DNA from: Candida dubliniensis CD36
Taxonomy: Eukaryota > Ascomycota > Pichiomycetes > Serinales > Debaryomycetaceae
DNA length: 64,000 nucleotides
Direction: 5' to 3'
Assembly (NCBI RefSeq): GCF_000026945.1
Contig: NC_012864.1
Span: 558,001-622,000, forward strand
This document shows, piece by piece, positions 32,941 to 41,931 of the stretch. Under the pieces are notes generated by a model. The model was not told where the DNA came from, ran no database searches, and was given only the letters and a program-made list of their open reading frames with translations. A program made the translations under genes and the position numbers. Positions within the stretch are counted from its first letter, which is position 1; each line of letters begins with the position of its first letter.

Positions 32941-33131
32941 TGAGTTTCTTTTTTTTTTTGTTTGCAAGCATTTGGTTGTAAATCAAACAAGTAGCAAAAA
33001 AGAAGCTTCTACATATATTCCTATTTTGATCAAATACAACTGACATACTACAATTATCTATCATAGACAATGATTTGTTCGTAATACTCTTATTCTATCA
33101 ACTTCTAATCTTTGCACAAACTATCACAGTA

Positions 33132-35504
33132 CTAAGCAATTAGCTTATTCATTTGTTCAACAGTATAATCCAACACATAAGTCTGTTCCACCATTTCGTC
33201 AATCCTATTGTAATGACGTTCATTATAAGGTATAATACTCTCCATAATCTTCATCAAACCTGGAACTTCAGTTAATTTATCCACAGCGAAATTATTCAAT
33301 ATTACATTCAATAACTTTTGACTGATTTCAAAAAACTTGAAATTAACATTCCAATCACGAATTTTTTTAAATAATTTGACCAATTGCACATCATCCAATA
33401 AACTTATAGTGTTCTCTAATGCAAATGACCCAATTATAGAATCTTTATCATCATTTGTTTCAATACTGGACTTGATCACATTATATAACCTCATTGAATG
33501 ATCCAACGTCAAGGCCAACAAAAAGGCATTACTCCAATCTTTATTCTTGATAAAGTTACTCAAACTTTGCTCTTGTTCTATTTTCTCTTTAGCTTGTAAT
33601 TCTTTAAGTTTGACCTCTTCTTCAGTATTATCTGTCCAAGAACTTAATTTCCCGTCGGCATCAGCAGTAGTGAAAAATTCTCCATCATTTTTCAAATCCA
33701 TGGCCCAAATTCTTTGATCATGATTATCCAAAGATTTAATGATTTCTCCTTGTTTATAATCCCAAAGTTTAATTAACCCATCAGCACCACATGATAATAA
33801 TTGAGGATGTTCTCTATTGAAAAATTTAACTCTTTGAACAGAATTGGTATGTCCTTCTAGTGTTTTCTTACAGGAAAAATCCAATAATGACCAAACTTTA
33901 ATCGTCTTATCTCCACTCCCAGTGACTATCAATTTGTCAAATTTGTAAAAATTTATATCCCATAACCCACGTTTGTGACCTTTTAAAACTCCAATAGTTT
34001 CTCCACTATCTGTTTGCCATACTTTCCCCAACTTATCATATGACGCAGTAGCAAAATATTCATCATTGGGTGAAACATCAATTGAATTGATATCTTTATC
34101 ATGGGCTCTTCTAGTGTATTCTGAAGTTTTGACTATGGAATTTGGTGCATTTGGTATTTTCCATTTTTTAATTGTTAAATCACTCGATCCAGTAATTAAA
34201 AATCTAGGTTCATTTTGTGATTTCGATAAACTAATGGCAGTGACAGCACCTGCATGACCTTGGAATCTAGCGAATGGTTCAAAATCTTGTAATTCATCAT
34301 TCCAACGCCATAATCTAGCTTCATTGTCTTTGGAAGCAGTGGCTATCCATTTACCATCGGTAGATACATCAACAGCATTAAGGATATCAGTATGCCCTTC
34401 GTATACTCTCAATTCTAATGGCTTCTCAGTATCAACAATTCTTAATGCTGGAGAATTTGTCGCCATTGCTAAAAGATTGAATTCAGGACCAACGTATTTA
34501 ATGTCAGCAATAATACCTTGATTACCAGCAATTCTTTTCACAATTGGGAATTCAACAACCTCATGATCTGGTGTCAATTCTTGTAAATCTAGTTCAATTA
34601 AAGTTTGATCACTAATCACCAAATATAAATTGTTATTATACAACTTTATTACATCAATAATTAATAATTCTTCATTGGTCTTTAATGGGATAGGTGATCT
34701 GCCTATCATTTCTCCCAATTTGATATCCCATACTTTCAAAACATTCTCCAGTCCAGCAGTATAAAAGTATTGTCTCTCATCAATTAAACTAACAAATCCT
34801 GCCGCTTCAATTTGTTCGTTTATTGGGAATGTGTTAAGGGTCTTAAAATTTTTGGTATTATAAATAATCACCACATTATCTCTACCTCCAGATATGAATA
34901 AATCACCATCTCGATCAAATCCAACCCCTCTAACTGCAGTGTTGTGATCTTTTAAAGTATGAATACATCTTCTTTTCACTAAATCCCAGATTTTAACCGT
35001 ACCCATGGTATCACCACTTGCTAATCTCCAATCTTGAGAATTTAATTCACCATGGAAAGTTAATGAACAGATTGTCGTACCATGACCTTTCAATAAATGG
35101 GTAACATACCCATTTTCAATGTCCCATACAGTAATCACCCCATCAGAACCACCAAAGGCAAATAAACTAGATGTGGTATCAACACTGGAAATGTACACTG
35201 GTGAGGGTAATTTAAAATTCTTGACAACTGAACCTTTGTTAAGGTCAAAAATTCTTAATAACTGAGACTGCGATATCATTGCTAAATATGAGCCATCAGG
35301 GGTGATTGCTAAATTAGTAACGACTTCTCCATCTCCAGGGATTTTGTATATTATTTCATTAGTAGTTAAATTGGTAACTATAACGTCTTCATTTAATGGA
35401 GTGGCTAATAATTCACCGTTGGATGTGGAAATACTAGCACTGGTTCCACCAACATAGATTGGCTCAATGTCAGTATGTGCATATGTTGTTTTTAGAGTAT
35501 CCAT
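33132..35504 (-). CDS. UTP13: U3 snoRNP / SSU processome WD40 protein
   Basis: 790 residues, similar along its whole length to S. cerevisiae Utp13 (about 817). It is part of the UTP-B complex of the small-subunit processome, needed for early 18S pre-rRNA cleavages in the nucleolus. The bulk is two sets of WD40 repeats (for example GTVKIWDLVKRR, DKTIKVWSLLDF, DGLIKLWDYKQG). The C-terminal Utp13 domain (about 645-790) starts near EQSLSNFIKNKDWSNAFLLA and ends at the conserved YVLDYTVEQM. The ATG at 35504 has CCATGG context. The upstream region carries a GATGAGCAT sequence (35600-35608), resembling part of the PAC motif of ribosome-biogenesis promoters. Confidence 0.95.
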   Translation of the reverse strand: MDTLKTTYAHTDIEPIYVGGTSASISTSNGELLATPLNEDVIVTNLTTNEIIYKIPGDGEVVTNLAITPDGSYLAMISQSQLLRIFDLNKGSVVKNFKLPSPVYISSVDTTSSLFAFGGSDGVITVWDIENGYVTHLLKGHGTTICSLTFHGELNSQDWRLASGDTMGTVKIWDLVKRRCIHTLKDHNTAVRGVGFDRDGDLFISGGRDNVVIIYNTKNFKTLNTFPINEQIEAAGFVSLIDERQYFYTAGLENVLKVWDIKLGEMIGRSPIPLKTNEELLIIDVIKLYNNNLYLVISDQTLIELDLQELTPDHEVVEFPIVKRIAGNQGIIADIKYVGPEFNLLAMATNSPALRIVDTEKPLELRVYEGHTDILNAVDVSTDGKWIATASKDNEARLWRWNDELQDFEPFARFQGHAGAVTAISLSKSQNEPRFLITGSSDLTIKKWKIPNAPNSIVKTSEYTRRAHDKDINSIDVSPNDEYFATASYDKLGKVWQTDSGETIGVLKGHKRGLWDINFYKFDKLIVTGSGDKTIKVWSLLDFSCKKTLEGHTNSVQRVKFFNREHPQLLSCGADGLIKLWDYKQGEIIKSLDNHDQRIWAMDLKNDGEFFTTADADGKLSSWTDNTEEEVKLKELQAKEKIEQEQSLSNFIKNKDWSNAFLLALTLDHSMRLYNVIKSSIETNDDKDSIIGSFALENTISLLDDVQLVKLFKKIRDWNVNFKFFEISQKLLNVILNNFAVDKLTEVPGLMKIMESIIPYNERHYNRIDEMVEQTYVLDYTVEQMNKLIA

Positions 35505-36457
35505 GGTACTTTATTAATAATAAAATCTGTATGATAGAACGTTTGTATTTTATGTTTTTTTTTTTTTCAAGATTTTTTTTCTTTTTCCTTTTTTTTTTTG
35601 ATGAGCATCGAGAAACACAACTCATTGCTACCAAATGCGTATATTTGATGTCACACAGCCTAGTAATTAAGCTTAAGTGAACATCGCACTAACCTATGTA
35701 ATTGAAATAACCTCAACTTGTTCATCCTTTACCTTATGTCTCGAATACACTCTATTGCTCAGATATGAGCTATCTCAACCTTTGGTTGATTTACCACTTT
35801 TGTTTCCTTGATTTCTCCTCTCAAATCTCTTTAAGTTAACTATACTTTTCTTGTATTAATTAATCCTATATAACTAGTATATAATATAAAATATAAATTA
35901 CTTCTGTCCACTATTTATATTGTCAATCTCTTAAGAAACAAGGAAATAGATCAGATGTGTAAACATTATTTCCGTCTTTACTTGTATTCATTTCCTTTTA
36001 TCCATTTTGTGTAATTAGTTCTTTATATCGTAAATAATATAGCTTAAGGATAAGTTACTATATTATTTAACTGTCACATTCAGTCTGTCTGAGCGACATT
36101 CCTTGTATGTTGATCTGACTGTGTGACATTTGACGATCCTGCATACTTCGTCATTATTCACACTTTCCCAAAATGTGTTAATACTTTGAATATTATAATT
36201 ATATGTGTTAAGAATTGGTTGTGCTGTTATCAACTCAATATCTACTATATAAACCTTTACACTTTCTTTACATTTTATATTTTTTTTATATTGGCTTTCT
36301 TTTTAGAATCAATCAATACTTTTTTTTATCATTAGATATATCTTTCATCTATTAATAGATTATCTTTCTATCAAATCAAAAAAAGACACATTCACGTACC
36401 AAAAAAGGTTATAGAAGGAACTTCATATTATCATTACTACAACCACCAAATACTACT
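35505..36457. promoter_or_regulatory. MCP2 3' end and UTP13 promoter
   Basis: 953 bp between two minus-strand genes. Near UTP13 it has T9-T10 tracts (35558-35600), an RRPE-like A/T stretch and a PAC-like GATGAG. The distal part is AT-rich with no supported gene or RNA. Confidence 0.5.
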
Positions 36458-38137
36458 CTAAATCCATTCCATTCCTAATGATTTTGCAGTGTTTTGCATA
36501 TACATCTCAATGTAATCTTCTAGTCCTTTACCTTTACCACCAAATCTATCACCTGATAAAATTTGTCTTAATCTAACAATATAAAACATGAATCCTGAAA
36601 ACAATAATGTTATTTTTATTCGAAGAAGATCCCAATAATTTCCAAACTTCAAGTCTTTTTCCAGTAACAATGCATTGATCAGTTCCTTTGTTAATAGATT
36701 AATTCTATTTACTGGACTCCCAAAACTCTGGTTTAAATTTTGTATCATTCTCATTGTTCTTGATAAAAACGGAAGTTCGCCAGGAAATTTCTTTTCGTCA
36801 CCTATAAAATCTCGAAACAAATCAGATATATTACGGTGATCTTCTCCATTTTCATTGCTTTGTACTTCTGGACTAAGTAATACCGGTCGTAATTGAACAA
36901 CTGTAGCAAATAAATCAATAGAAGATATCCCCCATTCTCTGCCAATTTTCTCAATGCCTTTAGTGTTTAACAGAAACAAGTAACGCCAAAGATTACAATA
37001 TTGCAACCTAAATAAATCCGATAATGTAATATACAATCCATGATCTATTAAAACCAACTGTTGTTTATTGTTGGAATCAAAACAAACCAATAAATTCCCT
37101 GGATGAGGGTCAGAATGAATAAATCCATATTCAAAAATCTGTCTGCCAAACAATTTTATATACTGTTTCATAATTAAAGTCAAATCGTAGTTGTGATCTA
37201 ACAACGTTTGTTTATTAGTTAATGGAATCCCATTTATCCATTCCGCTGTAAGTACTTGTTTGGTAGTCAAATGGGGATAATTCTTAGGAAGCTTTATATT
37301 ATCATGTTTCAAACTTGAATCATTATCAATCAATTTTTTTAGTTTTTCAGAATTTTGCATTTCATGAACAAAATCGGTTTCTTTAATCAATTGCTCAGAT
37401 ATGTATTTGGTAAACATACTCAAAGGGATATCAAACACTTTTTCGTATACTTTGGAAATAAATCGATAAATCATCAAATCAACAACTATTTGGTTCTCAA
37501 TATAACCATGTTGAACTTTTATGGCAACCTCTTCTCCATTTTTCAATTTCCCATAATGAACTTGGGCAATAGATGCACTTGCAATAGGTTCGTGGTCAAT
37601 CGTTTCAAATAACCGAGTTTGATAATCATCGCCCAAATTCTCCTTTAAAGTACGATCAACATCTTGCCAACTTTGTACTGGTGCTTGATCATACAATTGT
37701 GGGAATTTCTTTTGATAAGCAAGTGGGAAAAGATTGCCTTGATTGGCAATTGCCTGTCCCAATTTGATATACAAACCTTTGTTGGTAGTTAACAAGTGTA
37801 ATAGTTTATCCGAAGCAATTTCATGTAAATCATCGATGTTTTTGTAGGAGTTGGAATTGAAACCGTATGCATAGGCTATCCATAATAACACATATACTGC
37901 TCGCACTGAACGTGTCATTAATGCCGAATAATAATGGTTATCAATGTAATAAGCCGTTCCCAAACCTGTGGCAACAATAGCTACACGGTATACCAAGGGC
38001 CGAAACTTGTTCTGGGGTTTGGGTTTACTAAACTCGAAGGTAGTAATTGGTATCTGTGTCTTCACATAATGACGCAAATAAACTGGGTTGACCAGTTTCT
38101 TCGGCCTATTTATATAAATCAATGATTGTCTGAACAT
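36458..38137 (-). CDS. MCP2: mitochondrial ABC1/ADCK (UbiB) family protein
   Basis: 559 residues, related to S. cerevisiae Mcp2/Cqd2 (about 569), a mitochondrial inner-membrane member of the atypical kinase family involved in lipid homeostasis and coenzyme Q distribution. An N-terminal presequence is followed by a hydrophobic segment at about 50-66 (YRVAIVATGLGTAYY). Family motifs: KLGQ at 125-128; SASIAQVHYG in place of a glycine loop; AIKVQH with the usual Lys; and HSDPHPGNLLVC as the catalytic loop. A DHGLY metal motif follows. The presence of KxGQ and an Ala-rich loop separates it from ordinary kinases. A perfect Cbf1-type site lies 111 bp upstream. Confidence 0.92.
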   Translation of the reverse strand: MFRQSLIYINRPKKLVNPVYLRHYVKTQIPITTFEFSKPKPQNKFRPLVYRVAIVATGLGTAYYIDNHYYSALMTRSVRAVYVLLWIAYAYGFNSNSYKNIDDLHEIASDKLLHLLTTNKGLYIKLGQAIANQGNLFPLAYQKKFPQLYDQAPVQSWQDVDRTLKENLGDDYQTRLFETIDHEPIASASIAQVHYGKLKNGEEVAIKVQHGYIENQIVVDLMIYRFISKVYEKVFDIPLSMFTKYISEQLIKETDFVHEMQNSEKLKKLIDNDSSLKHDNIKLPKNYPHLTTKQVLTAEWINGIPLTNKQTLLDHNYDLTLIMKQYIKLFGRQIFEYGFIHSDPHPGNLLVCFDSNNKQQLVLIDHGLYITLSDLFRLQYCNLWRYLFLLNTKGIEKIGREWGISSIDLFATVVQLRPVLLSPEVQSNENGEDHRNISDLFRDFIGDEKKFPGELPFLSRTMRMIQNLNQSFGSPVNRINLLTKELINALLLEKDLKFGNYWDLLRIKITLLFSGFMFYIVRLRQILSGDRFGGKGKGLEDYIEMYMQNTAKSLGMEWI

Positions 38138-38774
38138 ATTGTCATTATTTGTTGAAAAATATGGAACTTATCTCCTCTCATCAACAGCAATTAAAGTTGT
38201 GTGGAGAGATTTTTTAAAAAAAATATTGTACCTGTTGATAAAAACAGTCACGTGATAAAGCTGTAATCTATACCATGACAACTGCCTAATTTTTTAGTTC
38301 TATACGACGACATGTATCTTAATTCGCTTAGGACAAATGATGTTAGTCGCCTATTCAATTTGATGTGTGTGTTTCATTCTTGTGATAGCTACACCAGAAG
38401 CCACATATGTTTTAGATTTTTGGAGATAGATTCAATGATTCTCGGGAAGCTGATAACTTTACGAGATAAGCCTTAACTTGTGCTTTTATTTATTGTGTTT
38501 ATAATTACCAAGTTTAGTATAATGTGATTCATTTTGATTTTATTGGTGGATTAGTCCGTTAATCGGACCACCTCCGCTGAGTCGTACCACAAAATTGATT
38601 CGGAATTATCGATTTCGTAAAAAAGTAAACAAACAATATAACCAAAACAACACCAAAGAACAAGACATATCAAAATGAAAAGCTATCATTTGAATTGATA
38701 AGCATTTCAGCTGTTTTATATTACATGCTGGAGTAATTTACTTTTGTTCAGTATTAAATTGTTGTGGGTACGTC
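38138..38774. promoter_or_regulatory. divergent promoter of MCP2 and the MNN1-family gene
   Basis: 637 bp holding the TCACGTGA site near MCP2 and, about 207 bp before the mannosyltransferase ATG, the inverted repeat GTCCGTTAATCGGAC (38554-38568). The latter has the CCG-N5-CGG shape that Zn2Cys6 dimers can recognise. A three-codon upstream ORF (ATG CTG GAG TAA, about 38726) is also present. Confidence 0.5.
38248..38255. promoter_or_regulatory. Cbf1-type E-box (TCACGTGA) upstream of MCP2
   Basis: Perfect palindrome 111 bp before the MCP2 ATG, an ideal promoter position. Cbf1 is known in Candida to control genes for mitochondrial function; this fits, but binding is inferred. Confidence 0.6.
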
Positions 38775-41000
38775 ATGTTCAGACCAGTATTGGGAACCAA
38801 AAAAATAAGAAGAGTAATTTGTATAATAAGTTTACTTTGCATACTACTATTGATAGGTGCGGTTAAATACAATTACATTAATTCGGTCAAAGATGAGGCT
38901 TCAAATCTGACAACTGGCTTTGAAGCAGAGCAGTACACTTTTCCCAAGACAGTACTATTTGAAAGCAATAACAATTTGGATGATTTATTGGCAAAGAAAA
39001 ACAACTGGAAGTTCCAATCCAATGTTTACAACCAATTGTTTACGGATCATTCAATAGAGTCAGTTTTGTCTCTATCATTTAATCAAAGATGTGAATTGTT
39101 AGTTCGGAACGTAATTTCTCAAAAAGTATCTTGGGCTTTTGATCCACTAGAAACTTTTGAAATTAACTATGAATCTAAAGACTATATTCAATTTATTCAG
39201 GAGGAAGGATTGAAATTGACCGAAGAATTTGAAAGGACAAAGAACAATTTAAAGTATAAGACATCGTTGAATAATTTTCTAAAGGACGAGTATAAAACCA
39301 TCAGATCAAAACAGTATGAACAAAAAATAATTGATCAATTGACTATTGTTCGGATCTTTAATAAATGCTTCATTCACAATGATCAAAGAGATCGAAATAA
39401 TTTGCTCGAGAGATTAATTCAAGAGCAGCAAAAACAAGTAGCCAATGCCAATTCAGCTAATGTACAATCGGAATTGAAACTAACTGAAAATGAGAAAATG
39501 GTTGAGGCGTTAGCAGAAGATTATACCACTTTAGGAAAACGTGTCTATCCGTGGATCTCGCAACAATTTCCACTTTATGAACGTTGGAATGGTGATTCAT
39601 ATTACCATCCACCAAATTATGAAGAAATTTTAAAAGATGAAACTCATAAAGGTGAAACACCAACGACTCGTTATCTGACATCACAGATTTTTTTGAATCA
39701 ATTTAAAGATACTTCCAATGGGAAGGGTATAGTGTTGTCAATTACTGAAAAACATATTGATGATACAGTTAATCTTATTCGCTTACTACGAGCTTTGAAT
39801 AACAAGTTACCAATCCAGATTATCTATTTTGATGATCTTTCACAAAGTTCAAAGACGAAATTATTAAGGGCAGCCAGAGGAGAAATCAACAAATTTCCCA
39901 AGTCATATGAAAAAGTATATAATGGTAAGCAACCCAGTTTCCCACCACAAGAAGTTTGGTTTGTCAATATTTATGAATCTGTCAATCCCCGATATAGAAA
40001 TTTGTTTAAAAAATTTGACTTTAAGTTATTAGCTTCACTATTTAATTCCTTTGATGAGTTTATGTTGATTGATGCTGACACAATTTTAGTAAAAAGACCA
40101 GAGTTTTTCTTTAAACAGCAGGCATATCAACAAGCTGGAGCATTCTTTTTCAAAGATCGTACACCATTGCTCAAACGCCCAATAACTGACGGACAGTTTC
40201 TTGATAAAATGGGACCATCAGCAATAGATTCAATGATGTTTGATATACCAATGATGTCACAATATACAACACACAGAGAGTTGTTTAAAGGGTTGCGTCT
40301 TTATATGGAATCAGGATTAGTTATGATAGACAAAAGGCGTCATTTCAGCTCAATTCTAATGATGATTCAACTTAAGTTCATTCATCCAATTTCCGGTTCA
40401 ATGTGGGGGGATAAAGAATTGTTTTGGTTAGGATTTGCCATTAACGGTGATGAAAATTACAAATTCAATAACCGTTTTGCTGCAGCAATTGGTCAATTAA
40501 CTTCAAGCCAATATAGAAAGGGCAAAGATGGGAAGACCTTAAACGCTAAAGAAATATGTTCGTCACATCCAGGTCATATAAGTGATGATGATGATCGGAG
40601 TTTATTGTGGTTTAATTCAGGGTTTAGGTTTTGTCATGAAGCAAACAATCTCAATTACGAAAAAGAATCCAAGAACAGTGAGATATTGAAATCCCTTAAT
40701 GGCCCATTAGAATTTGAGAAATACTATTCTGATCCATTACGAATAACCCATGCAATCGTTCCACCTTTAAACAAGAACCTTCAGAAAATGTATAATTATG
40801 ATGAAGAACCTGCTGATGGATGGACATCAGAACCAAACTGTAACAAATACATGTGGTGTGCCTATTCTAGTATAGGTGGTCGAACCAGTCCGGAAGAAAA
40901 CAGCCATAAAGAAACACTAGACGGTCTTTTGATTGACTATACTCCTGAAGAAATTGCATATTTCAATTACTTAGGAGATGTTTGGGTTGGAAACTACTAA
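38775..41000 (+). CDS. MNN13: alpha-1,3-mannosyltransferase, MNN1 family
   Basis: 741-residue Golgi type II membrane protein of glycosyltransferase family 71. It has a short basic cytosolic tail, a signal anchor at about 13-31 (VICIISLLCILLLIGAVKY), a coiled-coil-prone stem and a luminal catalytic domain. The metal-binding DXD motif is in FMLIDADTILVKRPE. Conserved blocks include QEVWFVNIYES, SGLVMIDKR, MWGDKELFWLG and CSSHPGHIS. The family adds terminal alpha-1,3-mannose to N- and O-glycans. The C-terminal part (WCAYSSIGG, YFNYLGDVWVG) is nearly shared with the gene at 53743-56145. The symbol follows remembered gene order in C. albicans. Confidence 0.88.
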   Translation: MFRPVLGTKKIRRVICIISLLCILLLIGAVKYNYINSVKDEASNLTTGFEAEQYTFPKTVLFESNNNLDDLLAKKNNWKFQSNVYNQLFTDHSIESVLSLSFNQRCELLVRNVISQKVSWAFDPLETFEINYESKDYIQFIQEEGLKLTEEFERTKNNLKYKTSLNNFLKDEYKTIRSKQYEQKIIDQLTIVRIFNKCFIHNDQRDRNNLLERLIQEQQKQVANANSANVQSELKLTENEKMVEALAEDYTTLGKRVYPWISQQFPLYERWNGDSYYHPPNYEEILKDETHKGETPTTRYLTSQIFLNQFKDTSNGKGIVLSITEKHIDDTVNLIRLLRALNNKLPIQIIYFDDLSQSSKTKLLRAARGEINKFPKSYEKVYNGKQPSFPPQEVWFVNIYESVNPRYRNLFKKFDFKLLASLFNSFDEFMLIDADTILVKRPEFFFKQQAYQQAGAFFFKDRTPLLKRPITDGQFLDKMGPSAIDSMMFDIPMMSQYTTHRELFKGLRLYMESGLVMIDKRRHFSSILMMIQLKFIHPISGSMWGDKELFWLGFAINGDENYKFNNRFAAAIGQLTSSQYRKGKDGKTLNAKEICSSHPGHISDDDDRSLLWFNSGFRFCHEANNLNYEKESKNSEILKSLNGPLEFEKYYSDPLRITHAIVPPLNKNLQKMYNYDEEPADGWTSEPNCNKYMWCAYSSIGGRTSPEENSHKETLDGLLIDYTPEEIAYFNYLGDVWVGNY

Positions 41001-41442
41001 TACAATTACCAAATGAACAGGACTGAGGTAGATTTGTATATAGAAACCCTCAACCTTGGTTTTCAGAAGAGTGGAAATGTTTAAACTTATAGTTTCTGTA
41101 GATATAGCAAGCCAAATGAGACAATAGTAATTTCTTTTCCAGTAGTTAACTAATCTAAGTACCCATATTTTACCATACAGATGCTACACCTTGAAAAACC
41201 GATTAATGCTTTGACTTCATTATGTTTCCATTTTGGCCTGTATCCTTGATATTAGCTACTCCTACACAACATTAGACCAATAATATCACCAATTAAAAAA
41301 TTCTCGTTCACCAAGACAAAGAAAAGAAAAAAGCAAAAAAAAAAAAAAAAAGAAAACCTACACACATTGATTGTAATCCTATACATTTTGTTAAACCGCA
41401 ATCTCCAACAACTTTGTACATAAATAAAAGAAAACTCCAATA
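41001..41442. promoter_or_regulatory. intergenic region before the small mitochondrial protein gene
   Basis: 442 bp between two plus-strand genes: the mannosyltransferase terminator, an A17 run near 41336-41352 and a short leader. Nothing else is supported. Confidence 0.5.
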
Positions 41443-41727
41443 ATGTTTTCCGTATCACGTCAATTATTCAGATCATCAATCCGTTCATACTCAACAACAG
41501 CAGCAGCCAATGGTGCACCAGTAAAAGTTACTAAAAAAGTAGGTGCATTCAGAGGAGGATTTATTGGGTTTTTATTAGGTGTCACTACTACAGGAGCATT
41601 ATCATATTATTATTTATTAGATCAATATAAATTAGCCAATACTGTTGTTGTTGCTGATATTGTTGCCTTACAAAATTCAATTTCTAATTTGGAAAAACAT
41701 ATCAAGTCATTAGAAGAAAGAAAATAA
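41443..41727 (+). CDS. small mitochondrial membrane protein of unknown function
   Basis: 94 residues. It has a basic presequence-like N-terminus (MFSVSRQLFRSSIRSYST), a glycine-rich hydrophobic segment at about 36-60 (RGGFIGFLLGVTTTGALSYYYLL) and a C-terminal coiled coil (VALQNSISNLEKHIKSLEERK). This architecture, one membrane span with a coiled coil facing one side, suits a small inner-membrane assembly or scaffold factor. I do not recognise the family. Codon use is gene-like and the ATG follows an A-rich leader (tccaataATG). A GGA microsatellite begins 8 bp after the stop. Confidence 0.85.
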   Translation: MFSVSRQLFRSSIRSYSTTAAANGAPVKVTKKVGAFRGGFIGFLLGVTTTGALSYYYLLDQYKLANTVVVADIVALQNSISNLEKHIKSLEERK

Positions 41728-41734
41728 GCAAAGA

Positions 41735-41772
41735 AGGAGGAGGAGGAGGAGGAGGAGGAGGAGGAGGAGGAG
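41735..41772 (+). repeat. (GGA)n microsatellite in a 3' untranslated region
   Basis: About twelve GGA/GAG units directly after the stop of the 94-residue gene. Strongly purine-biased and G-rich on the transcribed strand. Likely length-polymorphic. Confidence 0.9.
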
Positions 41773-41931
41773 ACAAAACCATGATTGTATAGTATTGAAA
41801 GCTAAAAGAAAAGGATTATGTGGTTTGAATTTTAGTATTGTCTATTTATATTTATATACATGTACTAATTTTAAAAATAAGTATTTATATCTATTTATAT
41901 GCTTTTGCCAGTTGTTTTTTTGGGGAGGCTA

